From Terriglobia bacterium (GTDB taxonomy: Bacteria > Acidobacteriota > Terriglobia > Terriglobales > Acidobacteriaceae), in NCBI GenBank assembly GCA_020073525.1, contig JAIQFA010000059.1, positions 1-33,734 on the forward strand: a stretch of 33,734 bases of DNA, given 5' to 3'. The notes under the pieces are model-generated. The model made no database searches. It was not told the DNA's origin and saw only the letters and a program-made list of their open reading frames with translations. The first letter of the stretch is position 1, and each line of letters begins with the position of its first letter. Both the position numbers and the translations under genes were made by a program. Positions 9,064-17,338 of the stretch are shown here, piece by piece.

Positions 9064-9912
9064 TCAAGGCTTGGCGGCGCGAGCCGGTTTTTTCTTCTCA
9101 GTGGTCCCACTGGGAAGCGCAAGCTCCGGCTTTTGAAGTTTGGCGCGCAGGTTGTCGCGAATCTCCAGATCCTGGCGCAACAACCCCTCGGCGTATTCCA
9201 GATCTTGAAGAACTGCTTTGCGCGCGCCCTTGGCATCGCGCCGGGAGACCAGGCGGAAGATGCGTTCGTGGCGGCGAAAATTGCTTTCGAAGTTTTCGAT
9301 CAGATACAACGTACGGCGGCGGCCTTCGGCCAGCGCGCCATACATCATGCGCAGCATCGCTTCCACGGCGACGTTCTTGGAAGCCTGTGCGAGTTCCTCG
9401 TGCAGAGACATTTCGAAGGCCATGTACTGTTCGGGACGATCGAAGCTGGCCTTCATGCCACGGATTGCGGCTTCCATGCGGGCAATGTCTTCTTTCGTCG
9501 CCCGGCGCGCCGCCAGCGCGGCCACGTTGGGCTCCAGAATTTTACGTAGTTCGTAAAGCTCCAGGTACTTGACCTCCTGGAGCAGCAGCATCCACTGGAA
9601 CTGCTTGCCTACGGCTCGTCCGAGCGAGGACTGGATGTAGGTTCCGTAGCCGGGACGAGCCTTGATCAGGCCGAGGAACATCAGGCCTTTGAGAGCTTCA
9701 CGAAGCGAGCTGCGACTGACGCCCAACATCGCGGCCAGTTTGGGTTCGGAGGGAAGGCGGCTGCCGACGCGAAGTTCGCCACTGCGAATCAGCCCCTCAA
9801 TGCGGCGTGAGACAGTCTCCATGACGGTTTCACGCCGTACGGTTTCGCCGGAGACAGGATGGGCGGTCGCCACGTGGGATCCAATTTGGTACGTCAGAAG
9901 TTTGTCCGACAA
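9064..9912 (-). CDS. FadR-subfamily GntR transcriptional repressor
   Basis: DNA-binding regulator with an N-terminal winged helix (about residues 28-97; SRLPSEPKLAAMLGVSRSSL, REALKGLMFLGLI, PGYGTYI) and an all-helical FCD effector domain (about 115-255; LYELRKILEPNVAALAA, HEELAQASKN, RRHERIFRLVSRRDAKGAR). FCD domains usually bind a metal-coordinated organic acid through Asp/His/His/His. Here the first position looks like Glu167 and the last His is replaced by Asp (LQDLEYAEG), so the ligand site is altered. The C-terminal tail is basic (EKKKPARAAKP). The start is uncertain. TTG 9912 has an AAGGA-like site but lies inside the operator palindrome, GTG 9873 and ATG 9822 are alternatives, and 9873 keeps the whole winged helix. 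It is divergent from the eleven-gene operon and probably controls both directions. Confidence 0.9.
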   Translation of the reverse strand: MSDKLLTYQIGSHVATAHPVSGETVRRETVMETVSRRIEGLIRSGELRVGSRLPSEPKLAAMLGVSRSSLREALKGLMFLGLIKARPGYGTYIQSSLGRAVGKQFQWMLLLQEVKYLELYELRKILEPNVAALAARRATKEDIARMEAAIRGMKASFDRPEQYMAFEMSLHEELAQASKNVAVEAMLRMMYGALAEGRRRTLYLIENFESNFRRHERIFRLVSRRDAKGARKAVLQDLEYAEGLLRQDLEIRDNLRAKLQKPELALPSGTTEKKKPARAAKP

Positions 9913-9914
9913 AC
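9900..9914. promoter_or_regulatory. GntR operator O1 (GTTTGTCCGACAAAC)
   Basis: A perfect 7+1+7 palindrome with core TTGTC-C-GACAA. It fits the FadR-subfamily operator pattern TnGT-NNN-ACnA. On the minus strand a perfect TTGACA (9928-9923) lies just upstream, so the palindrome would sit between -35 and -10 of the repressor gene. This implies autoregulation. If that promoter is used, the TTG start at 9912 would be upstream of the transcript, favouring GTG 9873 or ATG 9822. Confidence 0.72.
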
Positions 9915-10050
9915 TTGGTCCTTGTCAAGAACAAAAACGCAGGGCGGAGAAACCACCCCTGTGGCACCTCCAGCCGTTAGCGCGGATTGCGCCAGTATTC
10001 ATCGCAATAATGACACAATTGAACCCGGCCAGAGGGCTTCCTTTTTTCAA

Positions 10051-10080
10051 TTGACACCGCTTACGGTCGAGTACTATGTT
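10051..10080 (+). promoter_or_regulatory. Promoter of the eleven-gene sugar operon
   Basis: A perfect -35 box TTGACA (10051-10056), an 18-base spacer and TATGTT (10075-10080) as -10. Predicted transcription starts near 10086-10088, about 30 bases before the first start codon at 10116. The matching repressor palindrome lies directly on the predicted start site, as expected for classical repression. Confidence 0.6.
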
Positions 10081-10083
10081 CTG

Positions 10084-10094
10084 TTGTCGGACAA
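10084..10094. promoter_or_regulatory. GntR operator O2 (TTGTCGGACAA)
   Basis: The same palindrome core as O1, TTGTC-G-GACAA, starting 3 bases after the -10 box of the operon promoter. A further half-site-like GGACAAAC (10105-10112) follows before the start codon. O1 and O2 are about 182 bases apart, a distance that could allow a repression loop; that last point is inference. Confidence 0.72.
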
Positions 10095-10115
10095 ACAAAG
10101 GCCTCGGACAAACCC

Positions 10116-10958
10116 ATGCGCCCTCTCATTCCCCTGGCACGGTTCCGGACATTCGCGGAAGGACTCGACCATCCTGAGGGGCTGGCGTTCGATGCTGATG
10201 GGACACTTTGGGCGGGCGGTGAACTGGGGCAGATTTACCGCATCCAATCGAAGGGGCGCGTGCGGGAGATCAGCCGTATGGGCGGTTTCTGCCTGGGCCT
10301 GACTTTTTCGCGCGCGCAGGAACTCTATGTTTGCAACTTCAAACTGCACGCGCTTGTCCGGATGAACCGAAAAGGACACATCCTCGATTCCTGGGAGCGT
10401 TGCGGCAACCGTAAGTTCAAGACGCCGAATTTCTCCGTCTTCGACGCGGAAGACAATCTTTATTTTTCCGACTCGGGAGACTGGAAAGAGGCCAACGGCT
10501 GCGTCTATCGCCTCCGAAAGAACGGGCGCGTCGAGGTATTTGCCGGGCCTTTCGCGTTTGCTAATGGGTTGGCGCTTAGCGCCGATGAACGGTTCCTGTA
10601 CGTGGTGCAGAGCACACGCGACAATGTGCTGGAGATCGAGATTCGACCCGATGGCACCGCGGGAAGGCCGAGGGTTTATGCTTCAGGACTGGCGCGCGTT
10701 CCTGATGGCATCGCTCTCGATGCTGCAGGGAATCTCTACGTCGCTTGTTATGCTTCCGACAACGTGTACAAGGTCTCTCCACGAGGCAAGGTGCAGTTAC
10801 TGGCTTACGATCCCGCGGGTACGATGATTGCGCGACCGACGAATGTCGTGTTTGGCGGACCGAATTTTGATCAGATGTTTTTAGCCAACCTCGGCCGGTG
10901 GCATGTGTGCCAGGCTCCGGCAGGCGTTAAGGGACAACTACTGGCCAACCAGCGTTAG
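10116..10958 (+). CDS. SMP-30/gluconolactonase-family sugar lactonase
   Basis: A 280-residue six-bladed propeller of the SMP-30/gluconolactonase/LRE family, which hydrolyses aldonolactones to aldonates with a divalent metal. The expected metal and substrate ligands are all visible: Glu21 (DHPEGLAFDADG), Asn105 (TPNFSVFD), Asn150 (AFANGLALSADERF) and Asp197 (VPDGIALDAAGN). No signal peptide is evident, so it is cytoplasmic. It is the first gene of the operon, 22 bases after operator O2, and 20 bases before the dehydratase gene. In context it would open the lactone made by one of the SDR dehydrogenases. The ribosome-binding site is weak. The exact lactone cannot be told from sequence. Confidence 0.9.
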   Translation: MRPLIPLARFRTFAEGLDHPEGLAFDADGTLWAGGELGQIYRIQSKGRVREISRMGGFCLGLTFSRAQELYVCNFKLHALVRMNRKGHILDSWERCGNRKFKTPNFSVFDAEDNLYFSDSGDWKEANGCVYRLRKNGRVEVFAGPFAFANGLALSADERFLYVVQSTRDNVLEIEIRPDGTAGRPRVYASGLARVPDGIALDAAGNLYVACYASDNVYKVSPRGKVQLLAYDPAGTMIARPTNVVFGGPNFDQMFLANLGRWHVCQAPAGVKGQLLANQR

Positions 10959-10978
10959 ATGCTGGCGCAGAGTTTTCT

Positions 10979-12172
10979 ATGAAAATTACCGATGTTCGCT
11001 GGACTCCGGCATTCATTCCTATCGAAAGCCCACTGCGCTATGCTTTCGGCGCTCACCCTGGTTTTTCACGCATCATCATTGAGGTGCAAACGGACGAAGG
11101 GCTCGTTGGTTTGGGCGAATGTTATGGCGGCGCCAGCCGTGAGGGCCAACTGGCGGAAATGCGTCCGTTGCTCATCGGCGAAGATCCGATGCAACTGGAA
11201 CGAATCCGCTGGAAGTTGGCCGCGCCGAGTTCTCTCAAACTGTTCGGCCATGTTCTGGGCTTTGCCGGACTCGAGTTTGCGTGCCTTGATCTGCAGGGCC
11301 AGATATTGGGCAAGCCAGTTTGCGAAATCATCGGCGGCAAATTCCGCGACGAGATTGATTTTTCCGCTTACCTCTTTTACCGCTATGCCAACGATGACGG
11401 GAAGGGCGAAATCTCCAACCAGGATCAGATGGTCGCCTTTGCGAAAGAGGTCGTCAAGAAATACGGCTTCGAGACCTTGAAGTACAAGAATGGTGTGATG
11501 CCGCCCGATGAAGAAATTGAAACCTTCATTGCTTTGCGCAAGGCGTTTCCCAGTCTGCGAATCCGGCTTGATCCGAACGCTGCCTGGTCGGTCACGACGG
11601 CAGTGCGCGTGGCGCGAAAACTGCATGACCATGATGTCGAGTATCTGGAGGACCCGGTGTGGGGCATGAGGGCGATGGCGCGCGTCAATGCGAAAGCCCC
11701 CTGGATCACGTTGGCGTCAAACATGTCGGTGTTTGCTTTCGAGGATCTCGTGCCCAATGCGGTCATGAATATTCTCGACGTGGTGCTGCTGGATCCGCAC
11801 TGGTATGGAGGGGTCACACGGGCACGACTGGCGGGTCAGCTTTGTGAAGCCATGGGAGTGGATGTCGGCATGCACAGCGGAGCGGAATTTGGAATTTCGC
11901 AGGCCGCCATGTTGCACTTGGCCGCGTCGCTGCCCAATCTTATTGCGGCGCCCGATTCGCACTACCACCACCTCGCCGATGACGTGATTGCAGGAGGGAA
12001 GCTCAAGTTCGTCGGCGGAAAGATGAAGGTGCCGACAGGGCCGGGCTTGGGCGTCAAACTTGATCGCGACAAACTTTCCAAGTATCACGAACTTTCCAAA
12101 AAGCGTGCCATGGGATCGTGGATCGAAGATCCGCATCGCCCCGGGTCCATCACATATCAACCGAAGTGGTGA
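10979..12172 (+). CDS. Enolase-superfamily acid-sugar dehydratase, glucarate-dehydratase subgroup
   Basis: A 397-residue member of the mandelate racemase/enolase superfamily that should dehydrate an aldonate or aldarate to a 2-keto-3-deoxy acid. Lys168-x-Lys170 (TLKYKNG), metal ligands Asp198 (RLDPNAAW), Glu224 (YLEDP) and Asn248 (LASNMS), and the dyad Asp272 (LLDPHWYGG)/His299 (GMHSGAEFGIS) are all in place. The third ligand being Asn, and the C-terminal GGKMKVPTGPGLGVKLD, match D-glucarate dehydratase rather than L-rhamnonate or L-fuconate dehydratase, which use an acidic third ligand. It is clearly catalytic by motif. The substrate is uncertain, because the rest of the operon looks like an aldonate route rather than an aldarate route. 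Confidence 0.9.
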   Translation: MKITDVRWTPAFIPIESPLRYAFGAHPGFSRIIIEVQTDEGLVGLGECYGGASREGQLAEMRPLLIGEDPMQLERIRWKLAAPSSLKLFGHVLGFAGLEFACLDLQGQILGKPVCEIIGGKFRDEIDFSAYLFYRYANDDGKGEISNQDQMVAFAKEVVKKYGFETLKYKNGVMPPDEEIETFIALRKAFPSLRIRLDPNAAWSVTTAVRVARKLHDHDVEYLEDPVWGMRAMARVNAKAPWITLASNMSVFAFEDLVPNAVMNILDVVLLDPHWYGGVTRARLAGQLCEAMGVDVGMHSGAEFGISQAAMLHLAASLPNLIAAPDSHYHHLADDVIAGGKLKFVGGKMKVPTGPGLGVKLDRDKLSKYHELSKKRAMGSWIEDPHRPGSITYQPKW

Positions 12173-12194
12173 ATGTTTGAAGGGATGAAACTTG

Positions 12195-15100
12195 ATGAGA
12201 CTCCTGGCGGTGCGCAAAGCGTGGCTGTTATTGGTGCTCGGGATGACTGGCGTCTCGAGCTTTGCGCAGGAGCGGGTGATCTGGCGGATTGGTGCTTTCG
12301 ATCACGCTTCCGGAGAGTTCCGGGCGAAATCCGACGACTACAGTAATCCGAAATTTGATCCTGTCTATCGTGTCGGCAAGAGCAAGGACAGCGAGGACTG
12401 GCAGAGATTCCACCCCGGTCCGGCGAACGGGATGGCCGGTGGTCGTGAGCATCCGTTCACGATTCTGTTCGACCTGCATGATCCGGCCACCGGCGTCTTT
12501 CATTTGAAAATTGCCATCCTGTATGAGACCCCGCGGTTATCGCACCTGAAAGTGGATCTCAACGGTCATTCCGGAATTTTCTATTTCCATCCGCAACTCG
12601 ATTATGGCGCGGGCGACTGGGAAGGTACCTTTGTTCCGCAGACGTCTGTTGATAGCAAAACCATCGACCTGCCCGCGGAGTGGCTTCGACAAGGTGAAAA
12701 CCGGCTGGTACTCACGGCGCTCGATGAACCTTCGGCGGTTGAGAATTCTCTCGGGTCGATCGCGCTTGGACACAGCGGCCTGGTCTATGACGCGCTTGAG
12801 CTGACGCAGGATGCAGCGGCCATCTACGCGTATGACAACATCACGGCACAGGTACACCCGAGCATTTTTTATAGGGATTCGTCCACTGGACTCTCCGAAG
12901 TGGTGGAAGTGGATGCGTCATTTGCGACGATGCCCGCTAAGTGGTCGGCGACACTCAAGATCGGCAACAAGGAATACCAGCAGCGCAATAAGACATCTGC
13001 GGCGTTCGGCGAAAGTCAGCTCGAGTTCGAAGTTCCGGAATGGCAGGGAACGCAGCCCGGCGCGCTGGTTGTTAAGACTTCGAACGGCGTCCGTACATTT
13101 TCAGTGGAGCTGACTCCGGCGAAAAAGTGGACGATCTTCATCGTTCCGCAGGAACATCTCGACGTCGGTTTCACCGACTACGCGGCCAAGGTGGCGGAGC
13201 TGCATTCGCAGGCACTGGATGGCGTGATCGACCTGATGCGCGAAGTGCCGGACTTCCGTTGGACTCTCGACGGCTACTGGGTCTTGGACCAATATCTGAA
13301 CGGGCGCTCGCCGGAGCGAGGGAACGAACTGCTGCGTTTGATTAAGGACGGTAAGATCACGGTCCCGCCGCAGTTTGCCAACCAGCACACGGGGGTGGCA
13401 TCGCTTGAAGGGCTGGCTCGCTCGCTCTACGACTCGCACTTTTTCGCCAAGCAACACGATCTTCCACTGGGAGCCGCCCACATCACAGACGTGCCTTCCT
13501 ATTCATGGTCGTACGCTTCGATTCTGCACGATGCGGGCGTGAAGTATTTCGCGGCTGGGAGCAATTCCTGGCGTGCCCCCGGAGTTCTGCAAGGTCGCTG
13601 GAACGAGAAGTCTCCTTTTTATTGGGAGGGCCCCGACGGCGGGCGCGTGTTGATGTGGTACTCGCGAGCGTACCTGCAACTGGCAACGCTGTTTGGAACA
13701 CCACCCAGGTTGGCAGCGGTCCGTGACTCGCTGCCTGTCTTTCTCCAGGCATATTCAGGGCCGAAGTACAAGGCGAACGCCGCGATCATTTTCGGCACGC
13801 AACTCGAGAACACGGTCCTCAGCAGGGAACAAGCCCACCTTCGCGGAGAGTGGCAGAAGCAATATGCTTGGCCGCGGCTGGAGTACTCAAATTTTGCCGA
13901 GGCCATGGGGCAGATCGAAAAGCAGTTCGGATCAGACATTCCCGTTTACCGTGGCGATCTCGGACCCTACTGGGAAGACGGGTTTGGTTCGGACAGCAAA
14001 CATACGGCCCTGCATCGGCAGAACCAGCAGCGAATCCTGTCGGCGGAAAAACTGGCGACCATCCCCGCGCTCTTGAATCCAGATCTTCGACCGGACCGCC
14101 GCTTGCTGGCGCAAGCCTGGGACAACATGCTGGTGTTCGACGAGCACACGTGGACCTACGTAGGTGCGACCACGCAGCCGGAAAACGAGCAAACCGAGAA
14201 TCAGCTGGCCCTCAAGGGTGCGCGCACCACCGAAGCCGGACGCGAGATCACCGAATCCCTGCAGCGCAGTTGGGCACAGTTCGAGTCTTTTCTTGGACCG
14301 AAAGATCCCTCGGTCGTCGTCTTCAACCCGCTGAACGGACGCCGCAGCGGGCAGGTGACCTTCGACCTGCAGGATGGCCTCGGTTTATTTGACACGACTA
14401 CGGGCAAGCCCGTGGCCTACGAAACCATAAGGATTGGTAAAAGCACGCCCCTTCCGGGTTTCGGCGGAGGATACCGGCGTGTTCTTTTCGAAGCGGAGAA
14501 TGTTCCGGGTCTGGGCTACAAACTATTCGCATTGCGGTCCGTGCCGAGTGCGGAGCAGACTGCGAATCCCCCAGAGAAAACGCTTGACGGAACCACTTTT
14601 GAGAACTCGTACTATCGAATTACCGTCGATCCTTCGTCAGGCGCAGTCAGCAAGATCTGGGACAAAGAGCTCAACCGCGAACTCGTGGACGCGACGAGCA
14701 CATTTCGTTTCGGAGCGTACCTTTATGTAACGGGCGCCGACGATATGCCGAACAATAGTTTGTATCGCTACGGCGCCACGCTAAAGCCACCGGCACTGTC
14801 GATTGCCGTCGCCAGCCATGGACATTTGCTAGGAGCGAAGCAGGTACCGTTTGGGACGATCATTACACTCGAGGCTTCTGCCCCGAACACACCCACGATA
14901 CGGCTGGACGTTACGCTCTACAGTGCCAGGAAGCAAATTGATTTTGCCTATCACCTCTCCAAGGAAAAAACAATCAAGAAGGAAGCGGTTTATATCGCGT
15001 TCCCCTTCGCCGTCAAGAGTCCCGAATTTGGTTACGACACGCAAAACGGTTGGGTCAATCCCGCCAAAGATGAATTGCCGGGTGGAAGCCATGAGTGGTA

Positions 15101-15740
15101 TGCCGTGCAACACTGGGCCGCAGTCCACGACGCTGGATTCATAGCAGCCGTGATTCCGCATGACGCGCCCCTCGTAAGTTTTGGCGATATCGTGAGGGGC
15201 AAGTGGCCCGCGGAATTTCGCCCGCAGTCGTCCACCATTTTTTCCTGGCTGATGACGAACTATTGGGGCACGAATTTCGCGCCGCAGCAGGGCGGGGATT
15301 TCACTTTTCGCTACAGTCTGGTGAGCGGAAGCGCGCTGGACCCCGCCGATCTAACCCGGCTGGGAAATGAGGCGATGACTCCACTCGAACTTGACCAAGT
15401 GGGTGCTTCGTTCGCGCCGGGCAAATTGCCGAACGATGCAGCCAGTCTGCTGGAAGTCGACAGCTCTTCGGTCGCGGTCGCGACCTGGAAACTGGCGGAA
15501 GACGGCCACGGCAGCATCCTGCGCTTACAGGAAACAGCTGGAAAGTTGCAGTCCGTGGGGATTCGCAGCGCTTATCTCAAGATGAACCAGGCTTGGCGAT
15601 GTTCGTTGCTCGAAGACGATTTGCAGGAACTGAAGGTTGATGGTCATGGTTTCCAAATTGAAGTTCAACCGTTCGAGATCGTAACCCTGCGATTGCGAAC
15701 CAGCCCGGATTCCCCTGAGGGATCATCCAACTCAAAATGA
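12195..15740 (+). CDS. Secreted GH38-like glycosidase with N-terminal PL4 (rhamnogalacturonan-lyase-like) domain
   Basis: A very large exported enzyme (1181 residues). I chose ATG 12195 over the adjacent TTG 12192, with AAGGG upstream. The signal peptide (LLLVLGMTGVSSFAQ) is followed by a domain (about 27-205) resembling the C-terminal carbohydrate-binding part of PL4 rhamnogalacturonan lyases (IWRIGAFDHASGEF, PVYRVGKSKDSEDW). An Ig-like linker (about 210-310) comes next. The GH38-type catalytic domain has His321/Asp323 (PQEHLDVGFTDY), the nucleophile-position Asp432 (ITDVPSYSWSY) and the zinc-ligand-like DEHTW. The beta-rich GH38 C-terminal part follows (VVVFNPLNGRRS, NSYYRITVDPSSGAVSKIWDKE). 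It is longer than ordinary GH38 enzymes because of the extra domains. Sugar specificity is unknown; the fused domain suggests binding to a complex acidic or rhamnose-bearing glycan. Confidence 0.88.
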   Translation: MRLLAVRKAWLLLVLGMTGVSSFAQERVIWRIGAFDHASGEFRAKSDDYSNPKFDPVYRVGKSKDSEDWQRFHPGPANGMAGGREHPFTILFDLHDPATGVFHLKIAILYETPRLSHLKVDLNGHSGIFYFHPQLDYGAGDWEGTFVPQTSVDSKTIDLPAEWLRQGENRLVLTALDEPSAVENSLGSIALGHSGLVYDALELTQDAAAIYAYDNITAQVHPSIFYRDSSTGLSEVVEVDASFATMPAKWSATLKIGNKEYQQRNKTSAAFGESQLEFEVPEWQGTQPGALVVKTSNGVRTFSVELTPAKKWTIFIVPQEHLDVGFTDYAAKVAELHSQALDGVIDLMREVPDFRWTLDGYWVLDQYLNGRSPERGNELLRLIKDGKITVPPQFANQHTGVASLEGLARSLYDSHFFAKQHDLPLGAAHITDVPSYSWSYASILHDAGVKYFAAGSNSWRAPGVLQGRWNEKSPFYWEGPDGGRVLMWYSRAYLQLATLFGTPPRLAAVRDSLPVFLQAYSGPKYKANAAIIFGTQLENTVLSREQAHLRGEWQKQYAWPRLEYSNFAEAMGQIEKQFGSDIPVYRGDLGPYWEDGFGSDSKHTALHRQNQQRILSAEKLATIPALLNPDLRPDRRLLAQAWDNMLVFDEHTWTYVGATTQPENEQTENQLALKGARTTEAGREITESLQRSWAQFESFLGPKDPSVVVFNPLNGRRSGQVTFDLQDGLGLFDTTTGKPVAYETIRIGKSTPLPGFGGGYRRVLFEAENVPGLGYKLFALRSVPSAEQTANPPEKTLDGTTFENSYYRITVDPSSGAVSKIWDKELNRELVDATSTFRFGAYLYVTGADDMPNNSLYRYGATLKPPALSIAVASHGHLLGAKQVPFGTIITLEASAPNTPTIRLDVTLYSARKQIDFAYHLSKEKTIKKEAVYIAFPFAVKSPEFGYDTQNGWVNPAKDELPGGSHEWYAVQHWAAVHDAGFIAAVIPHDAPLVSFGDIVRGKWPAEFRPQSSTIFSWLMTNYWGTNFAPQQGGDFTFRYSLVSGSALDPADLTRLGNEAMTPLELDQVGASFAPGKLPNDAASLLEVDSSSVAVATWKLAEDGHGSILRLQETAGKLQSVGIRSAYLKMNQAWRCSLLEDDLQELKVDGHGFQIEVQPFEIVTLRLRTSPDSPEGSSNSK

Positions 15741-15750
15741 GGCGTTTGCT

Positions 15751-16566
15751 ATGAGCATCAACTTCAGGGACAAAGTCGTGGTCGTGACCGGCGGGGCGAT
15801 GGGGATCGGTGAGGCGACGGCGCGAAAGTTTGCGGAGCTGGGCGCTGCGGTTGCCATTCTGGATGTCAACGCAGATGCAGGCCAGAAAACAGCGCACACG
15901 CTCGGCAAGGAAGCACGAGCCGAATTCTACGCCTGCAATGTCGGGTCTCCGGTAGAAGTGGAGCAGGCAGTTGCCTCCGTCATTCGCGACTTCGGTGGAA
16001 TCGATGTGCTGGTCAGCAATGCCGGCATCCAGCGCTACGGAGACGTCATCGGGACCACGGAAGAGTTGTGGGACGAAGTCATGGCCGTGAATCTCAAGGG
16101 CTGCTTTCACAGCGCCAAACATGTGGTTCCTAGCATGAAGAAGCGTGGCGGCGGCGCCATCGTGGTTGTAGGTTCGGTGCAGTGCTTCACTGCCGTCGGC
16201 AACTCAGCGGCGTACGTTACCGCCAAGCATGCGCTGCTTGGACTAGTGCGCGCCATGTCTCTCGACTACGCGCAGCAGAACATTCGCGTGAACTGTGTTT
16301 GCCCGGGCGCCATCGACACCCCGATGCTGCGCTGGGCGGCCAGCCTCGATGCAAATCCAGAGAAGGTTTTGGCCACCTGCGACCGCATGCACGCTCTCGG
16401 CAGGATGGGAAAGCCGGAAGAGGTTGCGTCCGCGATCGCGTTTCTTGCCAGTGACTGGGCTTCGTTCATTACTGGTGCCGCTTTGATGGTGGATGGGGGA
16501 ATGCTGGTGCCTACGGGCGGCATGGGGTTTCAGGAGGGCGGTACGGGCGCGGCGACCAAAACTTAG
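15751..16566 (+). CDS. SDR-family sugar dehydrogenase (first SDR)
   Basis: A 271-residue classical short-chain dehydrogenase. The Rossmann motif TGGAMGIG (13-20), Asp38 at the end of beta-2 (AILDVN, favouring NAD over NADP), the NAG motif (SNAGIQ) and catalytic Ser142, Tyr155 and Lys159 (GSVQ, YVTAKHA) are intact. The C-terminal extension after VDGG is glycine-rich. It starts 10 bases after the GH38 stop, with GAGG overlapping that stop. In context it is likely the aldose 1-dehydrogenase or the keto-deoxy-aldonate dehydrogenase of the non-phosphorylative branch. SDR sequence alone cannot assign which step it catalyses. Confidence 0.9.
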   Translation: MSINFRDKVVVVTGGAMGIGEATARKFAELGAAVAILDVNADAGQKTAHTLGKEARAEFYACNVGSPVEVEQAVASVIRDFGGIDVLVSNAGIQRYGDVIGTTEELWDEVMAVNLKGCFHSAKHVVPSMKKRGGGAIVVVGSVQCFTAVGNSAAYVTAKHALLGLVRAMSLDYAQQNIRVNCVCPGAIDTPMLRWAASLDANPEKVLATCDRMHALGRMGKPEEVASAIAFLASDWASFITGAALMVDGGMLVPTGGMGFQEGGTGAATKT

Positions 16567-16576
16567 GAGAGCGTGG

Positions 16577-17335
16577 GTGCAACTGAAGGACAAAGTCGCA
16601 ATTATCACTGGCGCAGGAGCGGGCATTGGCCGGGCTTGCTGCCTGCTGTTCGCCGCGGAGGGCGCGAAGGTTGTCGCTGTCGATCTGGATCCCGCGGCCC
16701 TCAGTTCAGTGGCGGAAGACGTGCGGCGCACCGGTGTGACGGTCCTGACCGTCCAGGCCGACGTCTCGTTCGCGGCCGACGTTGAGCGTATTGTGTCGGT
16801 GGCCTCGGAGAATGTTTCCGCGATTCATATTCTGTTCAACAACGCGGGCATCGTGCCTCACGGCAAGATTCATGAGACGACCGAGGCTGATTGGGACCGC
16901 ACGATGGCTGTCAACGTCAAGAGCATGTACCTCATGTCTCGTGCCGTCGTCCCGATATTTCTCAAGCACGGTGGAGGAGTAATTCTGAATACTTCGTCCG
17001 CGACCGCTCTGCGCAGCGTGGTCGATCGGGCCGCCTACAGCGCGTCGAAAGGCGCCGTCATTGCGCTTACAAAAAGCATGGCGATTGACTACGTTCGTGA
17101 TGGAATTCGCGTGAACTGTCTTTGTCCTGGGACCATCGATACGCCTTCACTGCAGCGGCGACTGGCGGCATTTGCCGACCCTGAAGAGGCCAGAAAGCAG
17201 TTTGTCGCGCGGCAACCGATGGGGCGACTGGGCACTGCCGAGGAAGTTGCGAAGGCTGCATTGTTCCTCGTCTCCGAGGACGCAAAGTTTGTAACCGGGG
17301 CCGTCTTTTCGATTGATGGAGGCTTCACGGTCTAG
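16577..17335 (+). CDS. SDR-family dehydrogenase (second SDR)
   Basis: A 252-residue short-chain dehydrogenase. I chose GTG 16577 because AGGAGAG lies 5-6 bases upstream and the protein then starts with the usual QLKDKVAIITG; a longer upstream reading would overlap the first SDR. Visible motifs are TGAGAGIG (11-18), Asp36 (NAD preference), NNAGI (88-92), catalytic Ser141, Tyr154, Lys158 (YSASKGAV) and the C-terminal IDGGF. It is translationally close to the first SDR (10-base gap). Two different NAD-dependent SDRs side by side fit the two oxidations of the non-phosphorylative deoxyhexose route, at C1 of the aldose and at C4 of the 2-keto-3-deoxy acid. Confidence 0.9.
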   Translation: MQLKDKVAIITGAGAGIGRACCLLFAAEGAKVVAVDLDPAALSSVAEDVRRTGVTVLTVQADVSFAADVERIVSVASENVSAIHILFNNAGIVPHGKIHETTEADWDRTMAVNVKSMYLMSRAVVPIFLKHGGGVILNTSSATALRSVVDRAAYSASKGAVIALTKSMAIDYVRDGIRVNCLCPGTIDTPSLQRRLAAFADPEEARKQFVARQPMGRLGTAEEVAKAALFLVSEDAKFVTGAVFSIDGGFTV

Positions 17336-17338
17336 CCG

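Noticed and set aside
9064..9549. Long plus-strand open frames opposite the GntR and TonB genes (for example 8935-9549)
   Set aside because: They lie antisense to genes with strong family motifs, have no ribosome-binding sites or recognisable domains, and are expected in GC-rich DNA.
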